64,000 nt of DNA from Pseudomonas sp. LS-2. GTDB lineage: Bacteria; Pseudomonadota; Gammaproteobacteria; Pseudomonadales; Pseudomonadaceae. Location of the stretch: positions 36,615 to 100,614 of the forward strand of contig NZ_QXTJ01000043.1 of the NCBI RefSeq assembly GCF_003605735.1, in the 5' to 3' direction. The position numbers and the translations under genes are program-made. Of the stretch, positions 56,170 to 64,000 are shown one piece after another. Position 1 is the first letter of the stretch; each line of letters begins with the position of its first letter. The notes beneath the pieces were generated by a model, which worked only from the letters and a program-made list of their open reading frames with translations, made no database searches and was not told the DNA's origin.

Positions 56170-57480
56170 ATGAGCATTCCTTCGCAACACCCTGCTGAAT
56201 CCGGCCCGCGCCGTGGATTGTCGATGGCGCTCGTCGTCGGTTCCGTAATGGCCATGGCCGCTTCCTCGCCGACCCTGGCCAACGACTGGCTGGACCGTTC
56301 GACCATGACCGGCGACTGGGACGGCAATCGCAGTCGCCTGACCGCGCAGGGGGTGAAGATCACTGGCGACTACAGCGGCGAGACGGTCTACAACGCCCAC
56401 GGCGGCAAACAGCGCGGCACGCGTTATTCGCAGAACATCAAGCTCGGCGCGCAATTCGATCTGGGCAAGCTGCTGGACCTGGAAAGCGGCGGCAAGATCC
56501 AGCTGACCATCAACGACCGACGCGGCAACGATGGATCGGGCGATCTGGTCGGCAACCGCCTGCCGGTCCAGGAAAACTACGGTGGGCTGTACACGCGCCT
56601 GACCGAGTTGAGCTACGAAAACACCCTGTTCACCCCTGCGCTGAACGTCAAGCTGGGCTATATGGCGATGGGCAATGACCTGGGGGGTCTGAGCACCGGC
56701 ATTCTGTGCAACTTCATGAACGCCGGATTCTGCGGCCATCCGCTGGCGATGTCCGGCGGTAGCGGCTGGAGCAACTACCCGAACGCGCACTTGGGGGCGA
56801 TGGCCAAATACCGGTTTACCCCGAACTTCGCGCTGCAGGTCGCTGCGTTCAAGGTCGATGCCGCGAGCAGCGGCGAGTCCAGCCGCGCCTGGGACATGGC
56901 GCCCAAGGACAGCACAGGCAACATTCTGCCCATCGAGGCGATCTACAACGTATTGGGTGACATGCCTGGCGAATACCGCGTCGGCTACTACTACGACACC
57001 TCGGATGCGCCGCGCATCGGCACCGGCAAGGAGGTCGCCGGCCGTGAAGGCTCGTATTTCCTGATGGACCAGGCGATCTGGAACTCCAGCGACGTCACCG
57101 GGCGCAATGTGCACATGTTTGGCCAGTTCTCCAACGCCAGCGCTGCGGCCGCACCGTTCCGCCGCTGGTACTCCGCCGGCTTTGCGCTGAAAAAGCCTTT
57201 CGTCTCCCGCCCCAACGACACCGTCGCCATCGGCTATGGCCGTGCGGTGTTCAACTCGCGTAGCCGCGATGTGCAGGAAAACGCCGCACTGGCCAACGGT
57301 CAGGATTTCCCGGACCTGGCCAGCGGCGAAGGCCTGGTGGAGATGACCTACGGCGCACAGGTCGCCCCGTGGCTGACGCTGCGTCCATCGATCCAGTACA
57401 TCATCGAGCCAGGTGCGTTTTACGGTGAGGACATCGACAACACGCTGATCGTCGGTTTGCAGGTCAAGGCGACGTTGTGA
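56170..57480 (+). CDS. OprB-family carbohydrate-selective porin
   Basis: The 436-residue protein has a signal region (MALVVGSVMAMAASSPTLA, behind a 17-residue polar start) and the OprB pattern (GDWDGNRSRLTAQGVKITGDY, ending in VGLQVKATL). It forms an outer-membrane barrel for sugars, glucose or sugar acids. It lies between the LysR gene and hrpL and may serve with the MFS transporter. Confidence 0.9.
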   Translation: MSIPSQHPAESGPRRGLSMALVVGSVMAMAASSPTLANDWLDRSTMTGDWDGNRSRLTAQGVKITGDYSGETVYNAHGGKQRGTRYSQNIKLGAQFDLGKLLDLESGGKIQLTINDRRGNDGSGDLVGNRLPVQENYGGLYTRLTELSYENTLFTPALNVKLGYMAMGNDLGGLSTGILCNFMNAGFCGHPLAMSGGSGWSNYPNAHLGAMAKYRFTPNFALQVAAFKVDAASSGESSRAWDMAPKDSTGNILPIEAIYNVLGDMPGEYRVGYYYDTSDAPRIGTGKEVAGREGSYFLMDQAIWNSSDVTGRNVHMFGQFSNASAAAAPFRRWYSAGFALKKPFVSRPNDTVAIGYGRAVFNSRSRDVQENAALANGQDFPDLASGEGLVEMTYGAQVAPWLTLRPSIQYIIEPGAFYGEDIDNTLIVGLQVKATL

Positions 57481-57662
57481 CGGGTGAGCGCGTCCCCGAA
57501 AAGCCACGGATGATCGCTGAAAAGGGCCGATCCAGAGCCCTCGAACGGCCCCATCAATCTGGTTGATGAACACCATGAAGGCGATTGTCTTCAGGTTTTT
57601 CGGGCCTCGCGTAACATCGCCACATCACTTACCGCCCCTGTTCACCTGAAGGACTTGCGACC

Positions 57663-57779
57663 ATGACCTTGCACCTGATCAACGCCGTCGTACTCACCGC
57701 CGCCACCATTTTCCTGGCCAACCGCGCATTCGCACTGCACGACCTGGTCAAAGCCGCGACCGTTTCCGAGCACATCTGA
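57663..57779 (+). CDS. Possible 38-residue hydrophobic peptide next to hrpL
   Basis: A short frame from ATG 57663 has GAAGGAC 8 bases upstream and encodes a peptide with a hydrophobic first half (LINAVVLTAATIFLANRAFA) resembling a signal or anchor. No family was recognised and no hrp box lies before it. It converges with hrpL. It could be a chance frame. Confidence 0.3.
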   Translation: MTLHLINAVVLTAATIFLANRAFALHDLVKAATVSEHI

Positions 57780-57826
57780 AACGGCGTTGCTGCTGCAGCT
57801 GTGCCCGGCACAGGCCTGAGCCCCTT

Positions 57827-58381
57827 TCAGGCGAACGGATCCATCTGCCGCTTCAGTTGTTCCCTGGCCCGAGACAGACGCGAACGCACCGTGCCGATCG
57901 GCACCCCCAGCGACGAAGCTGTTTCCTGATAATTGCCATCCATTTCCAGTGACACCTCGATCACCCGCTGCATGTTCGACGGCAGCGCGCCGATCGCCTT
58001 GACCGCACGCACCAGTTGCCGGTGGCCGTCCACCTGATGGCCGATGTCGCCCTGGCTGTCGAGTTCGGTGTGGGTGTGGTCCTCCCAGCTCTCCTGATAA
58101 GGCTGGCGATACATCTTGCGAAAGTGATTGCGGATCAGGTTCAGGGCGATCCCGCACAACCACGTCTGCGGCTTGCTCGCGTTCTGGAACTTGTGCTCGC
58201 TGCGCAGCGCCTCAAGAAAGGTGCATTGCAGGATGTCGTCGACATCGTCCGGGTTCATCACCCGCTTCTGAATGAACGCACGAATCATCTTCACCTGATC
58301 GCTGGTCAATTGCCGAATGCCAGGCACCGGCTGACGGCGGGTTGCGGGGTCGATATCGAGAATCGCGAGGCTGGGAAACAT
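57827..58381 (-). CDS. hrpL: ECF sigma factor HrpL
   Basis: The 184-residue protein has sigma region 2 (MNPDDVDDILQCTFLEALRS, TWLCGIALNLIRNHFRK) and region 4 (GALPSNMQRVIEVSLEMDG, ETASSLGVPIGTVRSRLSRA), and matches HrpL in size and position beside hrpJ. HrpL recognises the hrp box and switches on the T3SS and effector genes. Its own gene has a sigma-54-like promoter at 58418-58433, which in P. syringae requires the enhancer-binding proteins HrpR and HrpS. Three good hrp boxes in the window are its expected targets. Confidence 0.95.
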   Translation of the reverse strand: MFPSLAILDIDPATRRQPVPGIRQLTSDQVKMIRAFIQKRVMNPDDVDDILQCTFLEALRSEHKFQNASKPQTWLCGIALNLIRNHFRKMYRQPYQESWEDHTHTELDSQGDIGHQVDGHRQLVRAVKAIGALPSNMQRVIEVSLEMDGNYQETASSLGVPIGTVRSRLSRAREQLKRQMDPFA

Positions 58382-58417
58382 AAGGGCTCTTCCTTGTTTG
58401 GAGTGTGTTAGCCCTAT

Positions 58418-58433
58418 AGCGATATGCGTGCCA
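58418..58433 (-). promoter_or_regulatory. Sigma-54-like promoter of hrpL
   Basis: TGGCACGCATATCGCT on the minus strand fits TGGCACG-N4-TTGCW with one mismatch (TCGC for TTGC). It lies 36 bases before the hrpL ATG. Confidence 0.8.
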
Positions 58434-58567
58434 CGCGATTTACTGCTGTAACTTGCTGATTTAATTAGCTAATTATTTTCATCGAGACAAGCGCCGTGCA
58501 AATTCTTGCGCGAAGGCGCTGATTCTCAAACGGTTTTTGGCACAGATTCATTGATTGCCCCATCGAT

Positions 58568-58595
58568 GGAACTGCCCACCCGCCACGACCACTCA
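58568..58595 (+). promoter_or_regulatory. hrp box of the hrpJ operon
   Basis: GGAACT, 15 bases, then CCACTCA matches the HrpL consensus with one change in the -35 element. It lies 29 bases before the hrpJ ATG. Confidence 0.88.
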
Positions 58596-58624
58596 GAGCG
58601 CATGACCACGCTCAGAACCGTCCC

Positions 58625-59737
58625 ATGAAAATCGCCGCCCCGACTGCGCCGCCCGCGTTGCACAGCCCTGCGCCCGCCCCCGCGAGCAATGCTGCCGCAC
58701 CGGTCACACCGCCGCGTACCAATACGCCCAATATGGGAGGGGTCTCGCCGCAGCAGGTCTCGCGATTGGCCGCAGCGCTCGTCCAGCAAAACCGGGGGTT
58801 GAGCCAGCGCGAATTGATCGCCAGCAGTAACGCGCTGCAATCGCGAGCGGTGAAGCTCGGCGAGCTGTATTCATTGCTGATGGGCACCCAGGACACGGGG
58901 CTCGACGACGCGGCACGCAACCTGCGCAAGCAGTTGCAGAAACAGCGCGCTGCGAGCCTTGCGCAGATCCTCGGTTTTGCCGACGGCGACCCGGCAAAGG
59001 CCCATGTGGTGCTCCAGGCGGCCAGGAAACAGGCGCAAGCCGACGGCGCCACCGGCGAGCACGTGGTGCTGACCCAACAACTCAAACTGTTGCGGCGCAA
59101 GTACGGCAAGCGTGCGCGCGCGGGGCTCAACAACACCAAGGCGTTCGCCCGATCCGGTCTGGACAGCAAGCGCCGTGGCGCCCTGCGCAACCTGTATGGC
59201 GTTGCGGTCTCTGGACAGCAAAACATCACCGGGATGATCGACGCGCTGCTCAGCGAGCAGGAGCAGGCCGGCGAATTCGAGCTCAACCTCAAAGACATGC
59301 GCAGCGCCATCGCCGACGATCTGTCCGCCCTGACACCCTCGACCTCCCCCCAGCAACTGCGCACCCTGATGCACGGCCTCAACACCGCGCGTCACGTCGC
59401 GACCCTGTTGCAAGGCTGCGAACACCTGCTGGGGCGCATGCGCAACAAGAACCCGGTCCTGCAAGTCGACCCGGCGGCCTTCCTCAAACACCTGCTGGCG
59501 CTCTCGGGCAAAGGCATGAGCCTCAACGAAACCCTGCAACTGACCCAGCACATCGGCGGCCAGCAGCTCAAGCATCAGCTCGCTTTCCTCAACGGCCTGC
59601 GCCCGATGCTGCAACAACTGCCGATCCTGCTCTGGCGTGACATGAAAAGCCGGCAGAACGCACTGGGCAACCTGCTCATTCTCATGGCCGAACTCACTCG
59701 GCAGGAACAGAACCAGCTCCAGGGGGGCCTCGCCTGA
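58625..59737 (+). CDS. hrpJ: T3SS gatekeeper HrpJ (SepL/YopN-TyeA type)
   Basis: The 370-residue soluble protein starts with a Pro/Ala/Thr-rich segment (MKIAAPTAPPALHSPAPAP) and continues as helical repeats typical of the YopN/TyeA family. HrpJ controls the order of secretion, helping export of harpins and translocators. It is the first gene of its operon behind an hrp box and overlaps hrcV by one base (TGATG). Confidence 0.92.
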   Translation: MKIAAPTAPPALHSPAPAPASNAAAPVTPPRTNTPNMGGVSPQQVSRLAAALVQQNRGLSQRELIASSNALQSRAVKLGELYSLLMGTQDTGLDDAARNLRKQLQKQRAASLAQILGFADGDPAKAHVVLQAARKQAQADGATGEHVVLTQQLKLLRRKYGKRARAGLNNTKAFARSGLDSKRRGALRNLYGVAVSGQQNITGMIDALLSEQEQAGEFELNLKDMRSAIADDLSALTPSTSPQQLRTLMHGLNTARHVATLLQGCEHLLGRMRNKNPVLQVDPAAFLKHLLALSGKGMSLNETLQLTQHIGGQQLKHQLAFLNGLRPMLQQLPILLWRDMKSRQNALGNLLILMAELTRQEQNQLQGGLA

Positions 59738-61866
59738 TGGATCGTGTCATCAACCTGCTCAACCAGCTTGCTTTGGCCGCCATGCGCCGCTCGGAAATCG
59801 TCGGCGCCTTTGTGGTGATCGCCATCGTGTTCATGATGATCACGCCGCTGCCCACCGGGCTTGTGGATGTGCTGATCGCCATCAACATCTGCATCTCCTG
59901 CCTGTTGATCATGCTCGCGATGCACTTGCCCCGGCCCCTGGCGTTCTCGACGTTTCCGGCGGTGCTGCTGCTGACCACCATGTTTCGCCTGGCGCTGTCG
60001 ATTTCCACCACGCGCCTGATCCTGCTCAACCAGGACGCAGGACACATCGTCGAGGCGTTCGGTCAGTTCGTCGTCGGCGGCAACCTGGCGGTGGGCATGG
60101 TGATCTTCCTGATCCTCACGGTGGTCAATTTTCTGGTGATCACCAAAGGCTCCGAGCGGGTGGCCGAAGTCGGCGCGCGCTTCACGCTGGACGCCATGCC
60201 CGGCAAGCAGATGTCCATCGACAGTGACCTGCGCGCCAACCTGATCAGCGTGCATGAAGCCCGTCGTCGCCGTTCGGAGCTTGGCAAGGAAAGCCAGCTG
60301 TTCGGGGCCATGGACGGGGCCATGAAGTTCGTCAACGGCGACGCCATCGCCAGTCTGATCATCGTCGCCATCAACATGATCGGCGGCATCGCCATCGGCG
60401 TGGTGCAGCACAACATGAGCGCCGGCGACGCGTTGCAGGTGTACACCGTGCTGACCATCGGCGACGGTCTGATCGCGCAGATTCCGGCGCTGCTGATTTC
60501 GGTCACCTGCGGCATGATCATCACCCGCGTGCCTGATGAAGACCGCGCCGAAGCCAACATCGGCCGACAGATCGCCGAGCAGATCACCAGCCAGCCGAAG
60601 GCCTGGATCATCGCTGCCGTGGCGATGCTCGGGTTCGCCGCCCTGCCCGGCATGCCGACGGCGGTGTTCATCGTCATCGCGATCATCTGCGGCTGCGGTG
60701 GGCTGTTGCAGCTGCAACGGGCCAGACCCCAGGCCGAACAGGCCCAGGCGGTGGCCGTGGCGCCAGAGATGAACGGCCGCGAAGACCTGCGCACGTTCTC
60801 CCCCAGCCGTCAGTTCGTCCTTCAGTTCCACCCCAGCCAGAACCCGGCACAGGTCGAGGCGCTGGTCAGCGAGATTCGTCAGCGCCGCAACCGGCTGGTG
60901 GTGCAATACGGCCTGACGCTGCCGTCGTTCATCATCGAGCAGGTCGAGCACCTGCCGGCAGACGAGTTCCGCTTTTCGGTCTACGAAGTGCCGCTGCTCA
61001 AGGCGACCTTCACCCAGAGTCATGTCGCGGTGGATGCGCGACTGCTCGAAACGTCACCCGACAGCGCGGTGTATGCCAGCAGCGAGCGTCAGGAAGGCCA
61101 ATGGGCGTGGTTGCCGGCTGACGCGCCCGAGTTGCAGGACCAGAAGGTCGAGCGGGTCGACGCCATGACCCTGATCATCGAGCGCATGGAGCGCGCGTTG
61201 CAGTCGTGCGGCCCGCAGTTCATCGGTTTGCAGGAGACCAAGGCGATCCTCGGCTGGCTGGAGAGCGAGCAGCCTGAACTGGCCCAGGAGATGCAGCGCG
61301 TCCTGCCCCTGGCGCGGTTCTCGGCGGTCTTGCAGCGTCTGGCCTCGGAGTGCGTGCCGCTGCGGGCCATTCGGGTGATCGCCGAAACCCTGATCGAGCA
61401 CGGCCAGCATGAACGCGAAGTAACGGTGCTGGCCGATTACGTGCGCATCGCCCTGAAATCACAGATCTACCATCAGTATTGCGGCGCTGAAGGCTTGCTG
61501 GTCTGGGTGTTGACCCCGGAAAGCGAAGGCGTCCTGCGCGATGCGCTGCGTCAGACCCAGACCGAAACCTTCTTTTCCCTGGACAACGACACCAGCCAGC
61601 TGCTGGTGCAACAACTGCACTATGCCTTCCCGCAGCGTACCGCCGAACAGGCCGTGCTGCTGGTGGCGCAGGACTTGCGCAGCCCCCTGCGCACCTTGCT
61701 GCAGGAAGAGTTCTATCACGTGCCCGTGCTGTCTTTCGCCGAAATCAGCAACGCGGCACAGGTCAAGGTGCTGGGCCGCTTCGAACTGGATGACGACCTT
61801 GAGGACGGCTACGAAGACGAGCACGACCATCGCCTCGATGAGATGGACAGCGAGGACGCCGCTTGA
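59737..61866 (+). CDS. hrcV: T3SS export gate protein HrcV
   Basis: The 709-residue protein is of the FlhA/SctV family: about eight membrane segments in the first 330 residues, including the conserved FTLDAMPGKQMSIDSDL loop, then a large cytoplasmic domain that forms the nonameric ring (residues 350-690). The C-terminal end is very acidic (DDDLEDGYEDEHD). It is the export gate for T3SS substrates. It follows hrpJ with a one-base overlap and precedes hrpQ by 18 bases. Confidence 0.96.
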   Translation: MDRVINLLNQLALAAMRRSEIVGAFVVIAIVFMMITPLPTGLVDVLIAINICISCLLIMLAMHLPRPLAFSTFPAVLLLTTMFRLALSISTTRLILLNQDAGHIVEAFGQFVVGGNLAVGMVIFLILTVVNFLVITKGSERVAEVGARFTLDAMPGKQMSIDSDLRANLISVHEARRRRSELGKESQLFGAMDGAMKFVNGDAIASLIIVAINMIGGIAIGVVQHNMSAGDALQVYTVLTIGDGLIAQIPALLISVTCGMIITRVPDEDRAEANIGRQIAEQITSQPKAWIIAAVAMLGFAALPGMPTAVFIVIAIICGCGGLLQLQRARPQAEQAQAVAVAPEMNGREDLRTFSPSRQFVLQFHPSQNPAQVEALVSEIRQRRNRLVVQYGLTLPSFIIEQVEHLPADEFRFSVYEVPLLKATFTQSHVAVDARLLETSPDSAVYASSERQEGQWAWLPADAPELQDQKVERVDAMTLIIERMERALQSCGPQFIGLQETKAILGWLESEQPELAQEMQRVLPLARFSAVLQRLASECVPLRAIRVIAETLIEHGQHEREVTVLADYVRIALKSQIYHQYCGAEGLLVWVLTPESEGVLRDALRQTQTETFFSLDNDTSQLLVQQLHYAFPQRTAEQAVLLVAQDLRSPLRTLLQEEFYHVPVLSFAEISNAAQVKVLGRFELDDDLEDGYEDEHDHRLDEMDSEDAA

Positions 61867-61884
61867 GTACCTGGAGAATCGCGC

Positions 61885-62862
61885 ATGTTTGAATTACGGG
61901 TATTGACCGGCCTGCATCAGGGCGCTGCGCTGCCGTTGGTGGGTGAGCAGTGGGCAATCGGTTCGGATGCCGAACAGGATCTGGCGCTGCACGACCCCGG
62001 CGTCGAACCGCTGCATTGTCGACTGCAACGTCAGGGCGAACGTTGGGTGTTGAACGCCGCCGACGGCAGCATTTGGGACGAGGAAGGTCATCCCCATGCC
62101 ACCACCGCGCTGATGCCCAACACGGCATTCGTGCTGGGCTCGGTGTGGCTTTGCGTCTCCCCCGCCGAACATGCCTGGCCGTCGGTTCCGGCGCTCTTCC
62201 AGGCGCCGGGGCCTGAGCCACAGCCCGACCCCGTCACCAGTGCGCCGCCGCTGGAAAAAGTCGAAGCCCGCTCGCGAATTCTCAATCGCACCACCGGGAT
62301 CGTCATCGGAGTTTTGCTGGGCATCGCGGGCAGTGCCTGGAGCCTGACCCGCAGCGCAGGCGTCGCGCCAGATTCGGTTCCCGTCACGGCGGCCGCTCAG
62401 CCTTCCACCACGGCGCAAGCCAATGCAAAAGCCAACGCCAAACCCACCGTAGAACCGGCACACAAACGCATTCAACTGGCCAGCGTCGCCGACACCCGAC
62501 GCCAGCTCAATACCATGCTCAGCGACCGCCTGCTCAGTGAGGTCAATGTGCAGCAGACCCCGGAAGGACTGGCCTTGAGTGGCAATCTCAACGCCGAATC
62601 GCAGCGGGTTTATCAGCGCATGCTGCAACGCTTCAAGGACCGGTATGAGTCGCCCGTCGCACTGATCGACAACGTCAGCACCTCCAGCAACGGCTTGCCG
62701 TTCACCATCGTGCAGATCATGTCGGGCCCTCACGCGCACCTGGTCACGGCTGACGGTCATCGGCTGTACATCGGCGATGAACTGGAGGGCCTGCGCCTGA
62801 CCCGCATCGACGACAAAAGCATACAGTTCGACGGCGACCGGCACTACGAGGTGAACTGGTGA
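61885..62862 (+). CDS. hrpQ: T3SS inner-membrane ring protein HrpQ (SctD)
   Basis: The 325-residue protein has an N-terminal FHA-like cytoplasmic domain (LRVLTGLHQGAALPLV start), one transmembrane helix near residues 137-152 (TGIVIGVLLGIAGSAW) and a periplasmic ring-building part. It corresponds to SctD/YscD. Its stop overlaps the hrcN start as GTGA, so the two are coupled. Confidence 0.92.
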   Translation: MFELRVLTGLHQGAALPLVGEQWAIGSDAEQDLALHDPGVEPLHCRLQRQGERWVLNAADGSIWDEEGHPHATTALMPNTAFVLGSVWLCVSPAEHAWPSVPALFQAPGPEPQPDPVTSAPPLEKVEARSRILNRTTGIVIGVLLGIAGSAWSLTRSAGVAPDSVPVTAAAQPSTTAQANAKANAKPTVEPAHKRIQLASVADTRRQLNTMLSDRLLSEVNVQQTPEGLALSGNLNAESQRVYQRMLQRFKDRYESPVALIDNVSTSSNGLPFTIVQIMSGPHAHLVTADGHRLYIGDELEGLRLTRIDDKSIQFDGDRHYEVNW

Positions 62863-64000
62863 ACGCGGCGCTCGATCAATGGAAATCCGCCCATGCGCGG
62901 CGCCTGAACGCCTTTTCTGCGGTGCAGGTCAGCGGTCGCGTCAGTGCCGTCAGCGGAATTCTGCTGGAGTGTCAGATTCCAGCGGCGAAAGTGGGTGACC
63001 TGTGCGAAGTGAGCAAGGCCGACGGCAGTAACATGCTCGCGGAAATCGTCGGGTTCACCCGTGACTGCACGCTGCTCAGTGCCTTGGGGACGCCGGACGG
63101 CGTCCAGGTCGGCGCGCACATTCGCCCCCTCGGTATGGCCCATCGCATTGGCGTCGACGACAGCCTGCTGGGCAGTGTGCTCGACGGTTTCGGCAGGCCG
63201 TTGCTGGAAGGTTCGCAAGGTGCCTTTGCCGGGCCCGACGACCGTCGCGTGACATTGCCGGTGATCGCCGACGCACTGCCGCCCACTCAGCGCCCGAGGA
63301 TCACCAATGCCCTGCCCACCGGTGTGCGCGCCATCGACAGCGCCATTCTGCTGGGAGAAGGTCAACGGGTCGGACTGTTCGCCGGGGCCGGTTGTGGCAA
63401 GACCACGCTGATGGCCGAACTGGCGCGCAACATGGCCTGCGATGTGATCGTCTTCGGGCTGATCGGCGAGCGGGGTCGCGAACTGCGCGAGTTTCTCGAT
63501 CATGAGCTGGACGCCACGTTGCGCAGCCGCTCGGTGCTGGTGTGCGCCACCTCCGATCGCTCGAGCATGGAGCGGGCCCGGGCGGCGTTCACTGCAACGG
63601 CGATTGCCGAGGCGTATCGGGAACGCGGCATGAAAGTGTTGTTGCTGCTCGACTCCCTGACCCGCTTCGCCCGCGCCCAGCGTGAAATAGGCATCGCGGC
63701 GGGCGAGCCCCTGGGTCGCGGGGGCCTGCCGCCTTCGGTGTACACCTTGTTGCCGCGTCTGGTGGAGCGTGCGGGGATGAGCGAAAACGGCTCGATCACG
63801 GCGCTGTACACCGTGCTGATCGAGCAGGATTCGATGAACGATCCGGTGGCCGATGAAGTGCGCTCGCTGCTGGACGGCCACATCGTGTTGTCGCGAAAAC
63901 TGGCCGAGCGCGGTCACTACCCGGCCATCGACGTGCAGGCCAGCATCAGCCGGATCCTCAGCAACGTCACCGGCCGCGAACACCAACAGGCGAACAACCG
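62859..64000 (+). CDS. hrcN: T3SS ATPase HrcN (3' end beyond window)
   Basis: The frame opens with GTG at 62859 and runs past the right edge; 380 residues are visible. Walker A reads GAGCGKTT (about residue 176) and Walker B VLLLLDSLTRFA, with the F1/V-type ATPase blocks LIGERGRELREF and GGLPPSVYTLLPRLVERAG. It is the hexameric ATPase that unfolds substrates at the base of the injectisome. The full length is expected to be about 450 residues, so roughly 70 are missing. The frame is open to the edge. Confidence 0.96.
   Translation, partial: MNAALDQWKSAHARRLNAFSAVQVSGRVSAVSGILLECQIPAAKVGDLCEVSKADGSNMLAEIVGFTRDCTLLSALGTPDGVQVGAHIRPLGMAHRIGVDDSLLGSVLDGFGRPLLEGSQGAFAGPDDRRVTLPVIADALPPTQRPRITNALPTGVRAIDSAILLGEGQRVGLFAGAGCGKTTLMAELARNMACDVIVFGLIGERGRELREFLDHELDATLRSRSVLVCATSDRSSMERARAAFTATAIAEAYRERGMKVLLLLDSLTRFARAQREIGIAAGEPLGRGGLPPSVYTLLPRLVERAGMSENGSITALYTVLIEQDSMNDPVADEVRSLLDGHIVLSRKLAERGHYPAIDVQASISRILSNVTGREHQQANN

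Overview
The window is a 64 kb stretch of a high-GC gammaproteobacterial chromosome. Gene content points to a plant-associated Pseudomonas of the P. syringae complex or a close relative (P. viridiflava, P. cichorii or similar): an Hrp1-type type III secretion system (T3SS) with HrpL-type promoters, a SiaABCD-like operon, a B12-riboswitch ABC importer, FetAB, an OprB porin and TRAP-TAXI genes. Species cannot be fixed from the sequence alone.

Layout: 0-11 kb holds ordinary metabolic and transport genes (LysR, ABC-F protein YbiT, MFS, nuclease-fold protein, KGG stress protein, ClpP-like protein, aldo/keto reductase, NCS1 permease plus a racemase-family enzyme). At 11.3-14.5 kb a cobalamin riboswitch precedes a three-gene ABC importer. 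At 14.5-21.35 kb lies the first T3SS half, read leftwards: hrpA-hrpZ-hrpB-hrcJ-hrpD-hrpE and then hrpF-hrcC-hrpT-hrpV, each unit with a good hrp box. hrpG is absent between hrpF and hrcC, and hrpRS is absent upstream of hrpA, where a 349 bp direct repeat sits instead. At 22.4-25.4 kb is a phosphatase/kinase/target/diguanylate cyclase operon (SiaABCD type, with a CBS-type soluble phosphatase). At 25.6-29.3 kb are an amidase and an aldo/keto reductase with a divergent LysR.

At 29.5-34.7 kb is a low-GC accessory block: an 881-residue multidomain peptidoglycan-hydrolase-like protein (M23-like fold, two SH3b, EF-hand, GH19) translationally coupled to a small exported protein and followed by three more small genes, one LprI/DUF1311-like. 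It reads as an antibacterial effector with an immunity cassette. Related intergenic repeats lie on both sides of it. 35-50 kb carries efflux, FetAB, a GGDEF/EAL protein overlapping a PhnD-like periplasmic protein, a methyltransferase, a cupin, NhaA, a CLC transporter and a TRAP-TAXI operon. 50-57.5 kb has an AraC regulator, an unusual autotransporter whose passenger is a PtpB/LipA-like tyrosine phosphatase, an aldo/keto reductase remnant, an MFS organic-acid transporter with LysR, and an OprB porin.

From 57.8 kb to the end comes the second T3SS half: hrpL (leftward, with a sigma-54-like promoter) and hrpJ-hrcV-hrpQ-hrcN (rightward, hrp box), cut by the window edge. The two halves keep their usual orientations but their order is swapped relative to the canonical P. 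syringae island, with about 36 kb of unrelated genes between them. HrpL is expected to drive all three hrp-box operons. The enhancer-binding proteins needed for the sigma-54 promoter of hrpL, and the remaining export-apparatus genes, must lie outside the window.
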